From Rappaport israeli (GTDB lineage Bacteria > Pseudomonadota > Gammaproteobacteria > Cardiobacteriales > Cardiobacteriaceae): DNA of 64,000 nucleotides. The translations under genes and the position numbers were made by a program. The stretch's first letter is position 1, and each line of letters begins with the position of its first letter. The stretch is from assembly GCF_001888055.1 (NCBI RefSeq), contig NZ_LXHZ01000022.1, positions 222,679 through 286,678 on the forward strand, in the 5' to 3' direction. The notes under the pieces are model-generated. The model did not search any database. It saw nothing but the letters and a program-made list of their open reading frames with translations, and was not told the origin of the DNA. Shown one piece after another: positions 11,093 to 20,373 of the stretch.

Positions 11093-11905
11093 ATGAGCAA
11101 AGTCATTGTCGTAACCTCAGGAAAAGGTGGCGTAGGCAAAACCACCACCAGCGCTAGCTTGGCCACTGGTCTTGCCCTTAAAGGACATAAAACCGTTGTC
11201 ATTGATTTTGATGTTGGTTTACGAAATCTTGATTTAATTATGGGTGTAGAACGTCGTGTTGTTTATGATTTTGTTAATGTTATCAATGGAGAAGCTAATC
11301 TTGGTCAAGCGCTAATCCGCGATAAAAGTGTTGAAAATCTCTACATTTTACCCGCCTCGCAAACACGCGATAAAGACGCGCTCACCGAGGAAGGCGTGGG
11401 AAAAGTCATTGATGATTTAAAAAGCATGGGCTTTGAATTTATCATCTGTGATTCCCCAGCTGGTATTGAGCGTGGCGCATTAATGGCGCTTTATTTTGCC
11501 GACGAAGCGATTGTTACCACCAATCCAGAAGTTTCTTCAGTGCGAGATTCTGACCGCATCTTAGGCATTTTGGCCAGTAAATCTAAACGCGCCGAACAAG
11601 GGCTTGAACCCGTTAAGGAGCATCTAGTCATTACACGTTACAGCCCAAGTCGCGTTAAAATGGGAGAAATGTTAAGTGTTGAAGACATTATAGAGTTGCT
11701 TAAGGTCAAACTGCTTGCCGTCATACCAGAATCTGAGGCAGTCTTGGCATCCTCCAATAAAGGTACGCCTGTTATTCTTGCCAGCGAAACTCAAGCTGGG
11801 CAAGCCTACTCCGATATGATTGAGCGCTTACTAGGCAAAGATATCCCGCATCGATTTTTGGATGTTCGCCGCAAAGGATTCTTCTCAAAACTATTGGGGA
11901 GCTAA
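11093..11905 (+). CDS. minD: Septum site-determining ATPase MinD
   Basis: Membrane-cycling ATPase that places MinC at the poles and is displaced by MinE. The deviant Walker A motif KGGVGKTT is at residues 11-18. FDVGLRNLDLIMGVERR forms the switch I/MinE contact region, and CDSPAGIERGA is the switch II segment. The C terminus ends in a basic amphipathic tail (RRKGFFSKLLGS) that acts as the membrane-targeting sequence. 270 residues, complete and unbroken. AGGAAA lies just upstream of the ATG, and the stop codon is 2 bp before the minE start. Confidence 0.97.
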   Translation: MSKVIVVTSGKGGVGKTTTSASLATGLALKGHKTVVIDFDVGLRNLDLIMGVERRVVYDFVNVINGEANLGQALIRDKSVENLYILPASQTRDKDALTEEGVGKVIDDLKSMGFEFIICDSPAGIERGALMALYFADEAIVTTNPEVSSVRDSDRILGILASKSKRAEQGLEPVKEHLVITRYSPSRVKMGEMLSVEDIIELLKVKLLAVIPESEAVLASSNKGTPVILASETQAGQAYSDMIERLLGKDIPHRFLDVRRKGFFSKLLGS

Positions 11906-11907
11906 GC

Positions 11908-12245
11908 ATGAGCCTTTTTAATCTCTTTCGCAGTAAGCCAAACTCGGCGCAAAAAGCTAAAGAACGACTCCAAATTATCATTGCTCACCAACGCGATGGG
12001 CGTGAGTCTGATAAAAATGAGCAACCTGCTTTTATGGAGGAAATGAAAGCCGAAATTTTAAAAGTCGTGCGCCGATATATTCAAATTGAACCTGAAGACG
12101 TTAGCACCGATTTAACGCGCAACGGCAACACTGAAGTCTTGGGACTCACCATTAATCTAGCGGATAAATCTCAGCAAAAAACAACAATAATCCGAGCTCT
12201 TCGGATAATCCACCCCATAATCAAGCGCCAAAAAATAATGCCTGA
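11908..12245 (+). CDS. minE: Cell division topological specificity factor MinE (one frameshift)
   Basis: Stimulates MinD ATPase and drives Min oscillation. It begins MSLFNLFRSKPNSAQKAKER, followed by the MinD-binding helix (RLQIIIAHQR) and the beta-sheet dimer domain (ILKVVRRYIQIE). As written the frame reads straight on into the next gene, giving an apparent 243-residue MinE-HslR fusion. The cause is the A6 run 12176-12181: with one more A, MinE ends in a short Asn/Pro-rich tail at a TGA (12243-12245) that overlaps the hslR start by 8 bp. That is the expected arrangement, and I regard the fusion as an artefact. Confidence 0.88.
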
Positions 12246-12639
12246 GCATGAACCTATAAACGTACGCCTTGACCAATGGTTATGGGCGGCACGTTTTTAT
12301 AAACAACGTCCACTGGCGGTTAGCGCTATTAAAAATCAGCGTGTGTTAGTCAACGGACAACGTGCAAAACCTGCGCGCTTAGTGGATATTGGCGATACTC
12401 TCACCATAGAGAAATCTGCCGAACAAACATATACCGTTGTCGTTGAAGGCTTAGCGCATAAACGCGTAAATGCTAAAATTGCTCAAACTCTTTATCGCGA
12501 AACGCCCGAAAGCCAAGAAAAACGCGCCCTACTACAAACTCAACAACAACTTGCCAAAGCCTTAGTCAGTTTTCCTGATAAAAAACCCGATAAGCGCGCG
12601 CGTCAAAAAATTCGTGCCATACGCCATGGCAACTTTTAA
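12238..12639 (+). CDS. hslR: Ribosome-associated heat shock protein Hsp15 (S4 domain)
   Basis: Hsp15 binds 50S subunits carrying nascent chains that have dissociated from the 30S and helps recycle them. The ATG at 12238 opens MPEHEPINVRLDQWLWAARF, the typical S4 RNA-binding start. VSAIKNQRVLVNGQRAKPAR and GDTLTI form the S4 alpha-L fold. A Lys/Arg-rich tail (KPDKRARQKIRAIRHGNF) follows. 133 residues, normal length. It overlaps the corrected minE stop, so translational coupling is likely. Confidence 0.88.
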   Translation: MPEHEPINVRLDQWLWAARFYKQRPLAVSAIKNQRVLVNGQRAKPARLVDIGDTLTIEKSAEQTYTVVVEGLAHKRVNAKIAQTLYRETPESQEKRALLQTQQQLAKALVSFPDKKPDKRARQKIRAIRHGNF

Positions 12640-12703
12640 TTCTATGAACCATCCCCATTTTTAATGGACTAACCTAATTTAAGTGAACCATGCGAGGTAA
12701 TTT

Positions 12704-14056
12704 ATGAGCGCAGATTTTGATTTAATTTGTATTGGTGGCGGTAGTGGCGGCATTGCCAGCGCTCGACGCGCCGCTGAATATGGCGCAAAAGTCGCCGTTG
12801 TTGAAGCGCAACGCTTAGGCGGTACTTGCGTTAATGTGGGTTGTGTTCCCAAAAAACTTTTTTGGTATGCCGCAAACGTTGCAGAAAGTTTATATAATGC
12901 AGATAAATATGGATTTGCCGTAAGCGGTGAACAGCCTGAATTTAACTGGGGGCAATTTAAAAAAGACCGTGATGCCTATATTAATCGCCTAAATGATATT
13001 TATACCAATAATCTAGAAAAAAGTAACGTTACGCTTATTCGTGGGCATGCGCGCTTTATTGACCCAAATACCATCTCAGTAGGTGAAAAAACCTATACAG
13101 CCAAGCATTTTATTATCGCAACAGGGGGCAGACCTTTTGTTCAGCCTACACTAGAAGGACGTGAACACGCCATTACTTCAGATGATTTCTTTGCACTTGA
13201 AACCCAACCTAAGCGCATGCTTATTGCTGGCGGAGGTTATGTTGCCTGTGAAGTTTCTGGCGTTATGCAAGCGCTTGGCAGTCAAATTGATTTAGTCGTA
13301 CGCCAGCCCAGAGTATTAAAAAGCCTTGATGAAGACATTACCACCACTTTAGACAATGCCATGCAAGAACAAGGCATTAATCGCCATTATGGGCAAACCA
13401 TTACCCGTATTGAGAAAATTTCTGATGGTTATTGCGTTTATCTAAGTGGCGGTCAAAGCATTGAAACAGATTGCGTTTTACTGGCAACAGGGCGCATTCC
13501 TAATACTGACGATATCGGATTAGAAACTATTCATTTAGAGCGTAAAGAAAACGGAATTATTCCTGTTGATGCCTATCAAAACACCAATATTGCCAACATC
13601 TACGCCATTGGGGATGTTACTGGGCAAGTAGATTTAACCCCTGTTGCCATTGCCGCAGGTAGAAAACTTGTTGCCCGTCTATTTAATGATCAACCCGATG
13701 CCAAGCTTGATATGGACAATATTCCAACTGTGCTCTTTACTCATCCGCCTATTGGTAGCGTGGGCTATACCGAACAACAGGCGCAAGCTGAATTTGGTGA
13801 AAGTGTTAAAGTTTATAAAGCACAGTTTACACCTATGGCGCGTACTTTCTCCCATCACAAACCCAAAACCCTGATGAAACTGATTTGCAAAGGCAAAGAA
13901 GAGCGGGTTATTGGCATTCAAATGATTGGGGATGGTGTGGATGAGATGCTACAAGGCTTTGCTGTAGCGGTTAAAATGGGCGCCGCCAAAGCGGACTTTG
14001 ACGATACTGTCGCCATTCATCCAACCAGCAGTGAAGAATTAGTAACTTTGCGCTAA
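12704..14056 (+). CDS. gor: Glutathione-disulfide reductase
   Basis: NADPH-dependent flavoenzyme that reduces glutathione disulfide in the cytoplasm. The FAD-binding [17 protein letters not shown] motif is at the N terminus. The redox-active disulfide lies in [12 protein letters not shown] (residues about 44-55). The NADPH domain has [14 protein letters not shown] and the Arg pair of [14 protein letters not shown] that favours NADPH over NADH. FAD contact GDVT appears as [15 protein letters not shown], and the C-terminal [10 protein letters not shown] carries the catalytic His. 450 residues, complete. Single-gene unit with a strong terminator. Confidence 0.95.
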   Translation: MSADFDLICIGGGSGGIASARRAAEYGAKVAVVEAQRLGGTCVNVGCVPKKLFWYAANVAESLYNADKYGFAVSGEQPEFNWGQFKKDRDAYINRLNDIYTNNLEKSNVTLIRGHARFIDPNTISVGEKTYTAKHFIIATGGRPFVQPTLEGREHAITSDDFFALETQPKRMLIAGGGYVACEVSGVMQALGSQIDLVVRQPRVLKSLDEDITTTLDNAMQEQGINRHYGQTITRIEKISDGYCVYLSGGQSIETDCVLLATGRIPNTDDIGLETIHLERKENGIIPVDAYQNTNIANIYAIGDVTGQVDLTPVAIAAGRKLVARLFNDQPDAKLDMDNIPTVLFTHPPIGSVGYTEQQAQAEFGESVKVYKAQFTPMARTFSHHKPKTLMKLICKGKEERVIGIQMIGDGVDEMLQGFAVAVKMGAAKADFDDTVAIHPTSSEELVTLR

Positions 14057-14080
14057 GCGCTTTAATCTCCATAAAAAAAT

Positions 14081-14110
14081 ACCGCTTATCACAAGATAGG
14101 CGGTTTTTTT
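14081..14110 (+). terminator. Terminator of gor
   Basis: ACCGCTTATC / GATAGGCGGT stem (one G-T pair), ACAA loop, then a T7 tail. Confidence 0.85.
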
Positions 14111-14236
14111 ATGCCTTTAAAATAAAGCCGATAACCTCAAGCAAACCAAGCGCACGATAACAAAATAATACATTTAATCATTTACGCTTAAATCTCTTTC
14201 CATAAATTGCCTTTTATTTTAAGAAGTCTCCCTACC

Positions 14237-15481
14237 TTAATTAAATAACTGGCGATGTAATTTTTCTAAAATTTGGTAGTCTTCCTGCAAAATAAGCGCT
14301 TTTTGCGCTAACTCCAGCGCGCGCTTTGCTTGATGCTTTGCCTCAGCGCGCACGCCTTTTTCATAACCGCGTTGATAAATTCCTGCTAACACTTTTTGCA
14401 AGCATACCCCTACTTCAATATTATTCGCGCCATCTCGGGCAATAGGGGCAATGGGATGGGCAATTAAATCAGCTTCCTCTAAAGCAACCATACTTAAATT
14501 AGCATAGCGCGGAGATTGCTCCTCATTTTTTTCAGGCTCAATTAATAACTCGGCAATCACTGCTAAAATTTGAATCGCCGTCCCAGGGTCATTCACACTT
14601 GGGGAAAGCGCCCGTTGCGCCACCTCACTTAACACAATCAATCCAAAACGCGCATCTTGTTCATAGGTGCGCATACGCCCTAAAATAAATGCCTCTAACA
14701 CCTTTTGTTGACGCTCATTATCCAAATCCTGCCCATACACCTCGACCAAACACTCTCCCCCATAAAGCAATTTTCCAGGGCGATGCTGAATATGAAAATG
14801 CACCTCATATTCTTGAGCAAGTTCTTGTAACTGCTTAAAATCAATATGCACTAAATAGCCCACCTTATGCCCACAAATGCGCGTTTTAACCGCGCCTTTT
14901 GGAGGGCTTGCGCAGGCACCATAATAATAATCTTGCCGATAATCTTTAAGCGCATTAAGCGCTGCAACACGGATTTTATCAATCGTAGTGCTTAAGCGCC
15001 CTAGAAGCGACAACGTATGCACCCAGCGAATCAGCGTTATAATTAAATACAGCAAAATTAAAATAGTGGCAGCGAATAATACAAAACGTCCATTTTGGTC
15101 ATAATAGCCCAACCCCGTCGCCGTTTTTGCCACTGCCGCATAGATAAAGGAAGAAATAAAACTCGCAATCGCCATCCGCGCATCTTTATCCGCCATCACT
15201 AATTTACTTGCTCTTGGCGTGGCATTATTTGAAGCAGAGGCAAATGCCGCTACCATAATAGAAAGCGAAAACGTACTTACCGCCAACATGCTAGTCGCGA
15301 TAATATCAAGCAAATCATCCAGCGTTGTCGCATCAATATTTGGCAACAAATCAAGCGGTAGAAAATATTTTGCAACAAACCCTAACGTTGCAAACACAAT
15401 GGCAAATAACGCCCCCAATGCTGGCTGTACCCACAATGTTTTCTCAGGACTTTTTATATATAACCAAAAACGATAAAACAT
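14237..15481 (-). CDS. DUF2254 family inner-membrane protein
   Basis: Function unknown; the family is predicted to lie in the inner membrane. The ATG at 15481 (MFYRFWLYIKSPEK) has a GAGG site about 9 nt upstream and is preferred over the upstream in-frame start at 15511. Four hydrophobic helices occupy roughly residues 20-150, followed by a soluble domain containing the family's ALSPSVNDPGTA motif. About 414 residues, within the usual range. It stands alone, transcribed convergently with gor and divergently from the mechanosensitive channel gene. Confidence 0.82.
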   Translation of the reverse strand: MFYRFWLYIKSPEKTLWVQPALGALFAIVFATLGFVAKYFLPLDLLPNIDATTLDDLLDIIATSMLAVSTFSLSIMVAAFASASNNATPRASKLVMADKDARMAIASFISSFIYAAVAKTATGLGYYDQNGRFVLFAATILILLYLIITLIRWVHTLSLLGRLSTTIDKIRVAALNALKDYRQDYYYGACASPPKGAVKTRICGHKVGYLVHIDFKQLQELAQEYEVHFHIQHRPGKLLYGGECLVEVYGQDLDNERQQKVLEAFILGRMRTYEQDARFGLIVLSEVAQRALSPSVNDPGTAIQILAVIAELLIEPEKNEEQSPRYANLSMVALEEADLIAHPIAPIARDGANNIEVGVCLQKVLAGIYQRGYEKGVRAEAKHQAKRALELAQKALILQEDYQILEKLHRQLFN

Positions 15482-15662
15482 CGCCCCATCCTCACCAAAT
15501 AAAACGCGCAATTTTAACGCAAAATGCGCCCAATTTTGTCAATTTACGCCCCCACTTATACCAATCTTTCAACTGCTCTTTCATACCCCCCTATCAGGAT
15601 TTACAACCGCCTCTTAATTTAATTTACAATAGTGCCTTTTACTCTTTGCAAGGGGCTTAATC

Positions 15663-17038
15663 ATGTTACGGTTGCTATTGACTTACTTGTTTATTATCAC
15701 GCCCATTTGGGCGCAACAAACCACTGCGCCAACACTTACCGAAGAAGAGATCAGCTCTCCTGAGCAAGCGATCGCGGTTTCACCGATTGCCAAAGATGAC
15801 GAAATTCAAAAACGCATCAGCAAAATTCTCTCTGCAACTGGCTGGTATGAGAATTCCAGCGTACGCGTTGATGATGGCATTGTGTTTTTAGATGGACAAA
15901 CCGACAGCGACGAACATCGCCAATGGGCGCGAAACCTTGCCAGCAAAACTCAAGACGTCGTTGCCGTCGTTAATCGCATTCAAGTCAGCAATACCCCCAA
16001 TTGGAGCATGAAACCTGCACTTTCTGAACTTGAACGCCTGTTATATAAATTTATCGCCTCATTACCCCTTATCTTACTCACCGTCATCGTGCTCCCTGTT
16101 GCATGGCAAATCGCTAAATATATCCACCGCTTCTCCAGCACTCTCTTTAACCGCCAACTTGCCTCACCCTACTTGCCGATATTCTTGCCAAAGCCATCGC
16201 CGTACCCAGTTTTTTATTAGGCGTTTATATTGTTTTACAAGTTGCGGGATTAACCAGCATTGCGCTATCTATCATGGGCGGAGCTGGGGTCGTGGGGATT
16301 GTGATAGGTTTTGCTTTTCGAGATATTGCCGAGAATTTCCTAGCCAGTTTACTCTTAAGCCTAAGACGCCCCTTCACCCGCGGGGATTTAATCAAAGTTG
16401 CGGATAAACTTGGCATCGTACAAAGCATGAACACCCGCACCACCGTATTACTCTCCAGCGAAGGGAACCTCATTCAAATCCCTAATTCCATGGTGTTTAA
16501 AAACATCATTCATAACTACACCGCCTCCTCCTCCCAACGCGATATCATCGACCTTGGCATTGGCTACGACGCCTCAATTAGTGACACACAAAGCATCATC
16601 TTAGACCTTCTCAGTGAACATGAAGCGCTCATGCAAGACCCCAAACCACTCGTTTTGGTTGACAATCTAGGCGCTGCTACCGTCAACCTTAAAATTTACT
16701 ACTGGTTTGATGGCAAAACCCTCGACCGTCTCAAATTACGCTCCTCTATCCTTCGACTGCTCAAACGTCGCCTCATGGAAGAAGGCATTAGCCTACCAGA
16801 TGATGCACGCGAAATTATTTTCCCAAATGGTGTGCCCGTCTACCTGCAAAATCAATCCAATTTAGAAACCCCTACAATCAGCACCACAAGCACCCTAGCC
16901 TCCCATGAACCAGCCAAAGAAGTCAGCAGCACCGTAACCGCCTCAGAAGGCAACCTCACCAACGAACGCCAAGAAATCGAAGCCACCGCTGAAGTTGATT
17001 TAAACCAAGACTGCAAAAACCTCCTTTCCAATCCCTAA
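15663..17038 (+). CDS. MscS-family mechanosensitive channel with N-terminal BON domain (one frameshift)
   Basis: Probable small-conductance mechanosensitive or ion channel of the inner membrane. An N-terminal signal or hydrophobic segment (LLLTYLFIITPIWA) is followed by a BON domain at about residues 40-115, with VRVDDGIVFLDGQTDSDE and VVAVVNRIQV. Transmembrane helices come next, then the MscS pore-lining helix and beta domain: GGAGVVGIVIGFAFRDIAEN, RRPFTRGDLI and IPNSMVFKNIIHNYT. The frame breaks at the C3 run 16167-16169; one extra C restores LADILAKAIAVPSFLLGVY between the halves. The stop codon is 2 bp before ung. Confidence 0.85.
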
Positions 17039-17040
17039 TC

Positions 17041-17730
17041 ATGACTCAAATTCAAGCAAATCAAATCAAACTAGAACCCAGCTGGAAAACCCGCCTACTC
17101 CCGCAATTCCAGCAACCCTATTTTGAAAAAATCAAACACACCCTGCAACAAACCCAAGCCCAAGGCATTCCCACCTACCCACCCAACCGCCTTATCTTTA
17201 ATGCCTTTTGGCAAACCCCTTTTGAGCAAGTCAAAGTCGTCCTCCTAGGACAAGACCCCTATCATCAACCTAATCAAGCCATGGGCTTATCTTTTTCCGT
17301 GCCCAAAGACATCCGCCCACCGCCCTCCCTACGCAACATCTATAAAGAACTCGCCCGCAGTATCCCCCATTTCACCCCACCCAATCACGGAGACCTAAGC
17401 GCATGGGCAACCCAAGGCATTTTACTCCTTAACGCCAGCCTCACCGTCGAACACGGCAAAGCCGCTAGCCACAGCCGTATTGGCTGGCAACACTTCACAG
17501 ACGCCGTCATTAGCCTCCTCAACCAAGAGAAAACCGGCATTATTTTCCTTCTCTGGGGCAATTTCGCCAAAAGCAAAGCCTCACTCATTAACGCCAACCG
17601 CCATCACATCCTAACCGCCGTACACCCTTCCCCACTAGCAGGCGGTAAATTTCATGGGTGCAACCACTTTGCTCTAACCAACCAACTACTCATCCAACAA
17701 GGCAAAACCCCTATCAACTGGCAACTTTAA
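17041..17730 (+). CDS. ung: Uracil-DNA glycosylase (family 1)
   Basis: Removes uracil from DNA to start base excision repair. The catalytic water-activating motif GQDPYHQPNQA is near residue 70, the uracil-binding LLLNASLTVEHGKA follows, and the minor-groove intercalation loop is HPSPLAGGKFHGC near residue 195. The usual family-1 form of this loop is HPSPLSAYRGF, so this one is slightly unusual. 229 residues, complete. It starts 2 bp after the channel gene, so the two are cotranscribed. Confidence 0.95.
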   Translation: MTQIQANQIKLEPSWKTRLLPQFQQPYFEKIKHTLQQTQAQGIPTYPPNRLIFNAFWQTPFEQVKVVLLGQDPYHQPNQAMGLSFSVPKDIRPPPSLRNIYKELARSIPHFTPPNHGDLSAWATQGILLLNASLTVEHGKAASHSRIGWQHFTDAVISLLNQEKTGIIFLLWGNFAKSKASLINANRHHILTAVHPSPLAGGKFHGCNHFALTNQLLIQQGKTPINWQL

Positions 17731-17738
17731 CCCCACAA

Positions 17739-17773
17739 AAAACCCCTTAACGAACAAACGATTAAGGGGTTTT
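17739..17773 (+). terminator. Terminator after ung
   Basis: AAAACCCCTTAA / TTAAGGGGTTTT, 12-bp arms, 11-nt loop, immediately after the ung stop. The A/T flanks make it usable in both directions, so it may also end the convergent cupin transcript. Confidence 0.85.
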
Positions 17774-17870
17774 AGGCTAGACGCTGTACAATCAAAAAGA
17801 CCATCTAAACAGATTCACATAAAAACAAATCCCAAAATTAGAAAACCCTTCCAAAAAACAGCGTATCTTA

Positions 17871-18227
17871 TTATTCTTCAATCAGAGTTACCATAATCAC
17901 GCTATCTTCCAACGCCTCACCTTGAATAAAATTCTTGCCATTAAATAACAACACCTCACCTGCTTTTAAAGCATATTGCTCTGTTTCATTTATAGTAATA
18001 GCCAAAGAGCCTTGCAACACAGTAAAAACAATATCATCGCCTTCGTGGTTATGGGAGGGAATCGTATCTCCCTTACTCAACACCTTACGCATCACCTTTG
18101 CATGAGCATTTTCAAAAACCTTCCCTTTCGCCAGCGGTTCAATCACTCGCGCCACTTGCTCCTGAGCAAATCCTACTGTGGATAAAGAAAGCACCGACAA
18201 TAACAACATATTCTTCACTTTAAACAT
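17871..18227 (-). CDS. Periplasmic cupin-domain protein
   Basis: Small beta-barrel cupin; ligand unknown. The start at 18227 (MFKVKNMLLLSVLSLSTVGFA-QEQ) is chosen because a GGAG site lies 7 nt upstream and a signal peptide with an AxA-like cleavage region follows directly; an earlier in-frame start at 18305 lacks both. The metal-binding cupin motif is seen as SHNHEGDDIVFTVLQGSL, with the second strand ALKAGEVLLF. About 118 residues. Single gene, facing ung. Confidence 0.75.
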   Translation of the reverse strand: MFKVKNMLLLSVLSLSTVGFAQEQVARVIEPLAKGKVFENAHAKVMRKVLSKGDTIPSHNHEGDDIVFTVLQGSLAITINETEQYALKAGEVLLFNGKNFIQGEALEDSVIMVTLIEE

Positions 18228-18352
18228 TTTTTTCTCCATCAATAAAACAATTGCGATAAGCCACAACACCCTCGCCACGCCACTATAACACAAATAATAA
18301 TACAAATAACAATTATTTCTATTTCAAAAATACTTCCCTTCTTTAGCCACAA

Positions 18353-18386
18353 AAAAACCCCTTAACCGCCAAGGTTGTTAAGGGGT
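18353..18386 (-). terminator. Terminator of the BamE-like lipoprotein gene
   Basis: CCCCTTAAC ... GTTAAGGGG inverted repeat. On the minus strand the stem is followed by TTTTTTT, about 30 bp past the stop of the gene at 18420. Confidence 0.8.
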
Positions 18387-18419
18387 CTTTGCGCCTTAAG
18401 CGCTTAGCATAAGCGCATT

Positions 18420-18926
18420 TTACAAAGCGCCAACACCTTGATTGATACTCCAAGATTGCGTACGACCTTTTGCCTCAGTGTAGTTATAATCGCTCACCCG
18501 TCCTGTTCTAAGGTCAATCAACACTTCTAGAAATTGACTCTCTTCACGCGCTGTTACGGCATTCCCACCAAACAAACCACCCGCCATAGCGCCTAAACCA
18601 GAAGCCAACACTTGACCACTTCCCCCACCAATTTGACCCCCTACCAAGCCACCTAATGCTGCACCACCAATGCCAGCTGCTTCTTTTTTAATGCTATCAT
18701 CATTGCGATAGCCATAAGTCAAACGCTTAATATTAGCCTTTTGATTTAATTCAACTGTAACAGGCTCACCAAACATCGCGCGAATCTGTTGCTCTGTCGT
18801 TACCCCACGCTGAATTTGATTAATCGCGTTATAGTCCAAGCGCGTTCCTGTTGCAATACAACCAGTTAGAAACACCAACATCGCACAAATCATGGCAAAC
18901 TGTTTTCCAAAAAAACGAACATTCAT
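18420..18926 (-). CDS. Outer-membrane lipoprotein with SmpA/BamE-like and glycine-zipper segments
   Basis: Predicted lipoprotein: signal sequence ending in the lipobox LTGC (Cys23 as first mature residue). The next region (DYNAINQIQRGVTTEQQIRA, then MFGEPVTVEL) looks like the SmpA/OmlA (BamE-like) fold, which starts with a turn followed by a ...G.T...V..LFG.P pattern. Residues about 85-125 are a Gly/Ala-rich glycine zipper (GIGGAALGGLVGGQIGGGSG), often membrane-associated. The last part is a beta-rich tail. 168 residues. Function unknown; envelope role inferred. Confidence 0.78.
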   Translation of the reverse strand: MNVRFFGKQFAMICAMLVFLTGCIATGTRLDYNAINQIQRGVTTEQQIRAMFGEPVTVELNQKANIKRLTYGYRNDDSIKKEAAGIGGAALGGLVGGQIGGGSGQVLASGLGAMAGGLFGGNAVTAREESQFLEVLIDLRTGRVSDYNYTEAKGRTQSWSINQGVGAL

Positions 18927-19060
18927 ATAAAAACTCCAAAATCCAACTAAAATAAATAAATAAATGATAATCCAGTTTCGCGCCGCAAAACTTTGCGCAT
19001 TATAGCAATATCATTAAACTGCGTTTATTTTTTTCCAAGCGACTTTATACAAGGATTTCT

Positions 19061-20272
19061 ATGAACCCATTTTTTCAAAGCAGACGATTTATCGTCTTGT
19101 TAGCCTTACTCATGGGCATTACCGCACTAAGCATTGATGCCATCTTGCCCGCCTTTCCAGAAATCAGCCAAACCTTTGGACTAACCGAAGGAGATGAAAA
19201 CCGCATTCAGCTCATGGTAATTGTATTCATGCTTGGATTTTCGCTGACACAATTATTATTTGGCGTGCTTGCTGATGTATTTGGGCGCAAAATTATCCTC
19301 ACCACAGGCTCATTATTTATATTCTTGCCAGCATCCTTGCAATTTTTGCCACAAACTATGAAACCTTACTGATTGCGCGATTATTCCAAGGCATTGGTGT
19401 TGGCGCTCCTCGTGTTCTCACGCTTGCCATTGTGCGCGACGTTGTCTCAGGTCGTGCCATGTCACGGCTAATGTCATTAATTATGATGGTATTTCTTATT
19501 ATTCCCATCATTGCGCCCATGCTTGGACAATGGATTATAAGCCTAGGGGATTGGGTCGCTTTATTTATTTTTTTCGCTCTAATCGCAACCCTAGCTTGTG
19601 CTTGGGAACTCATCGAACTCCCAGAAACCCTACCAACCGAACGACGCAACCGCTTTAGCATTAAATCCGTTGCAAACGCCATCAAAACCTGCCTTAGCGA
19701 CAGCATCACCCTACTTTATCTACTCATCCTAGGCTGCCTATTTGGCATGCTCGTGTTATACATCAGCCAATTTGAACCCATATTCCAAGACGGCGTTTAT
19801 CATTTAGGGGAAAACTTTGTTTATATCTTCGCCTGCATTGCCCTTAGCATGGTTGCCTCCTCCATCGCCAACTCCCGCCTTGTTCTACACAAAGGACTAC
19901 GCAGCATGGTTAAAATCGCGCTTACCATCATGGTTATTTCCGACAGCGCCCTCCTTATAGCCGCCCTACTCACCCATGGCAAACCGCCACTATTTTTAGT
20001 AATCGCCCTGTTTATGCTCCATTTTTTAGGCTTTAGCACCCTAATGCCCAATTTCAACAGCCTAATCATAGAGCTCTATAAAAACATCGCAGGCACCGCC
20101 TCTGCTTTAATTGGCAGCGTGATGACCATTATTGGCATAGGCATTGCCCATATTGTCGGACAACAGTTTAATGAAACCCTCTACCGATAAGCCTTGCCTA
20201 CTTCATCCTCGCCATAATAATCGCCATCAGCACCTATTGGATATTCACCCATAGCGAAGAACAACCTGACTA
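19061..20272 (+). CDS. Bcr/CflA family drug-resistance MFS transporter (two frameshifts)
   Basis: Twelve-helix proton-driven exporter of the inner membrane. The N terminus has ALLMGITALSIDAILPAFPE, the family's first helix with the conserved Asp, and the MFS loop LADVFGRKIILTTG. The first break is in the T3 run 19316-19318; adding one T leads into YILASILAIFATNYETLLIA, then RLFQGIGVGAPRVL. The second is at CC 20184-20185, where one added base joins NETLY to ISLAYFILAIIIAIS and the stop at 20272. Substrate unknown. About 404 residues after repair, normal for the family. Confidence 0.85.
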
Positions 20273-20373
20273 ACCCCTATGCACCACACAAAATAGCGAT
20301 ACAAACCAAATCAATAAAAGCCAAATATTATGCAATAGGCGCTCGGATTAACGCCCATCTAATCCTCCACCGC

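Noticed and set aside
11908-12639. A true MinE-HslR fusion protein
   Set aside because: A single missing A in an A6 run explains it, and the restored genes have the normal overlapping arrangement.
18290-18325. A Fur box upstream of the cupin gene
   Set aside because: The AT-rich AAATAATAATAC... stretch only loosely resembles the consensus.
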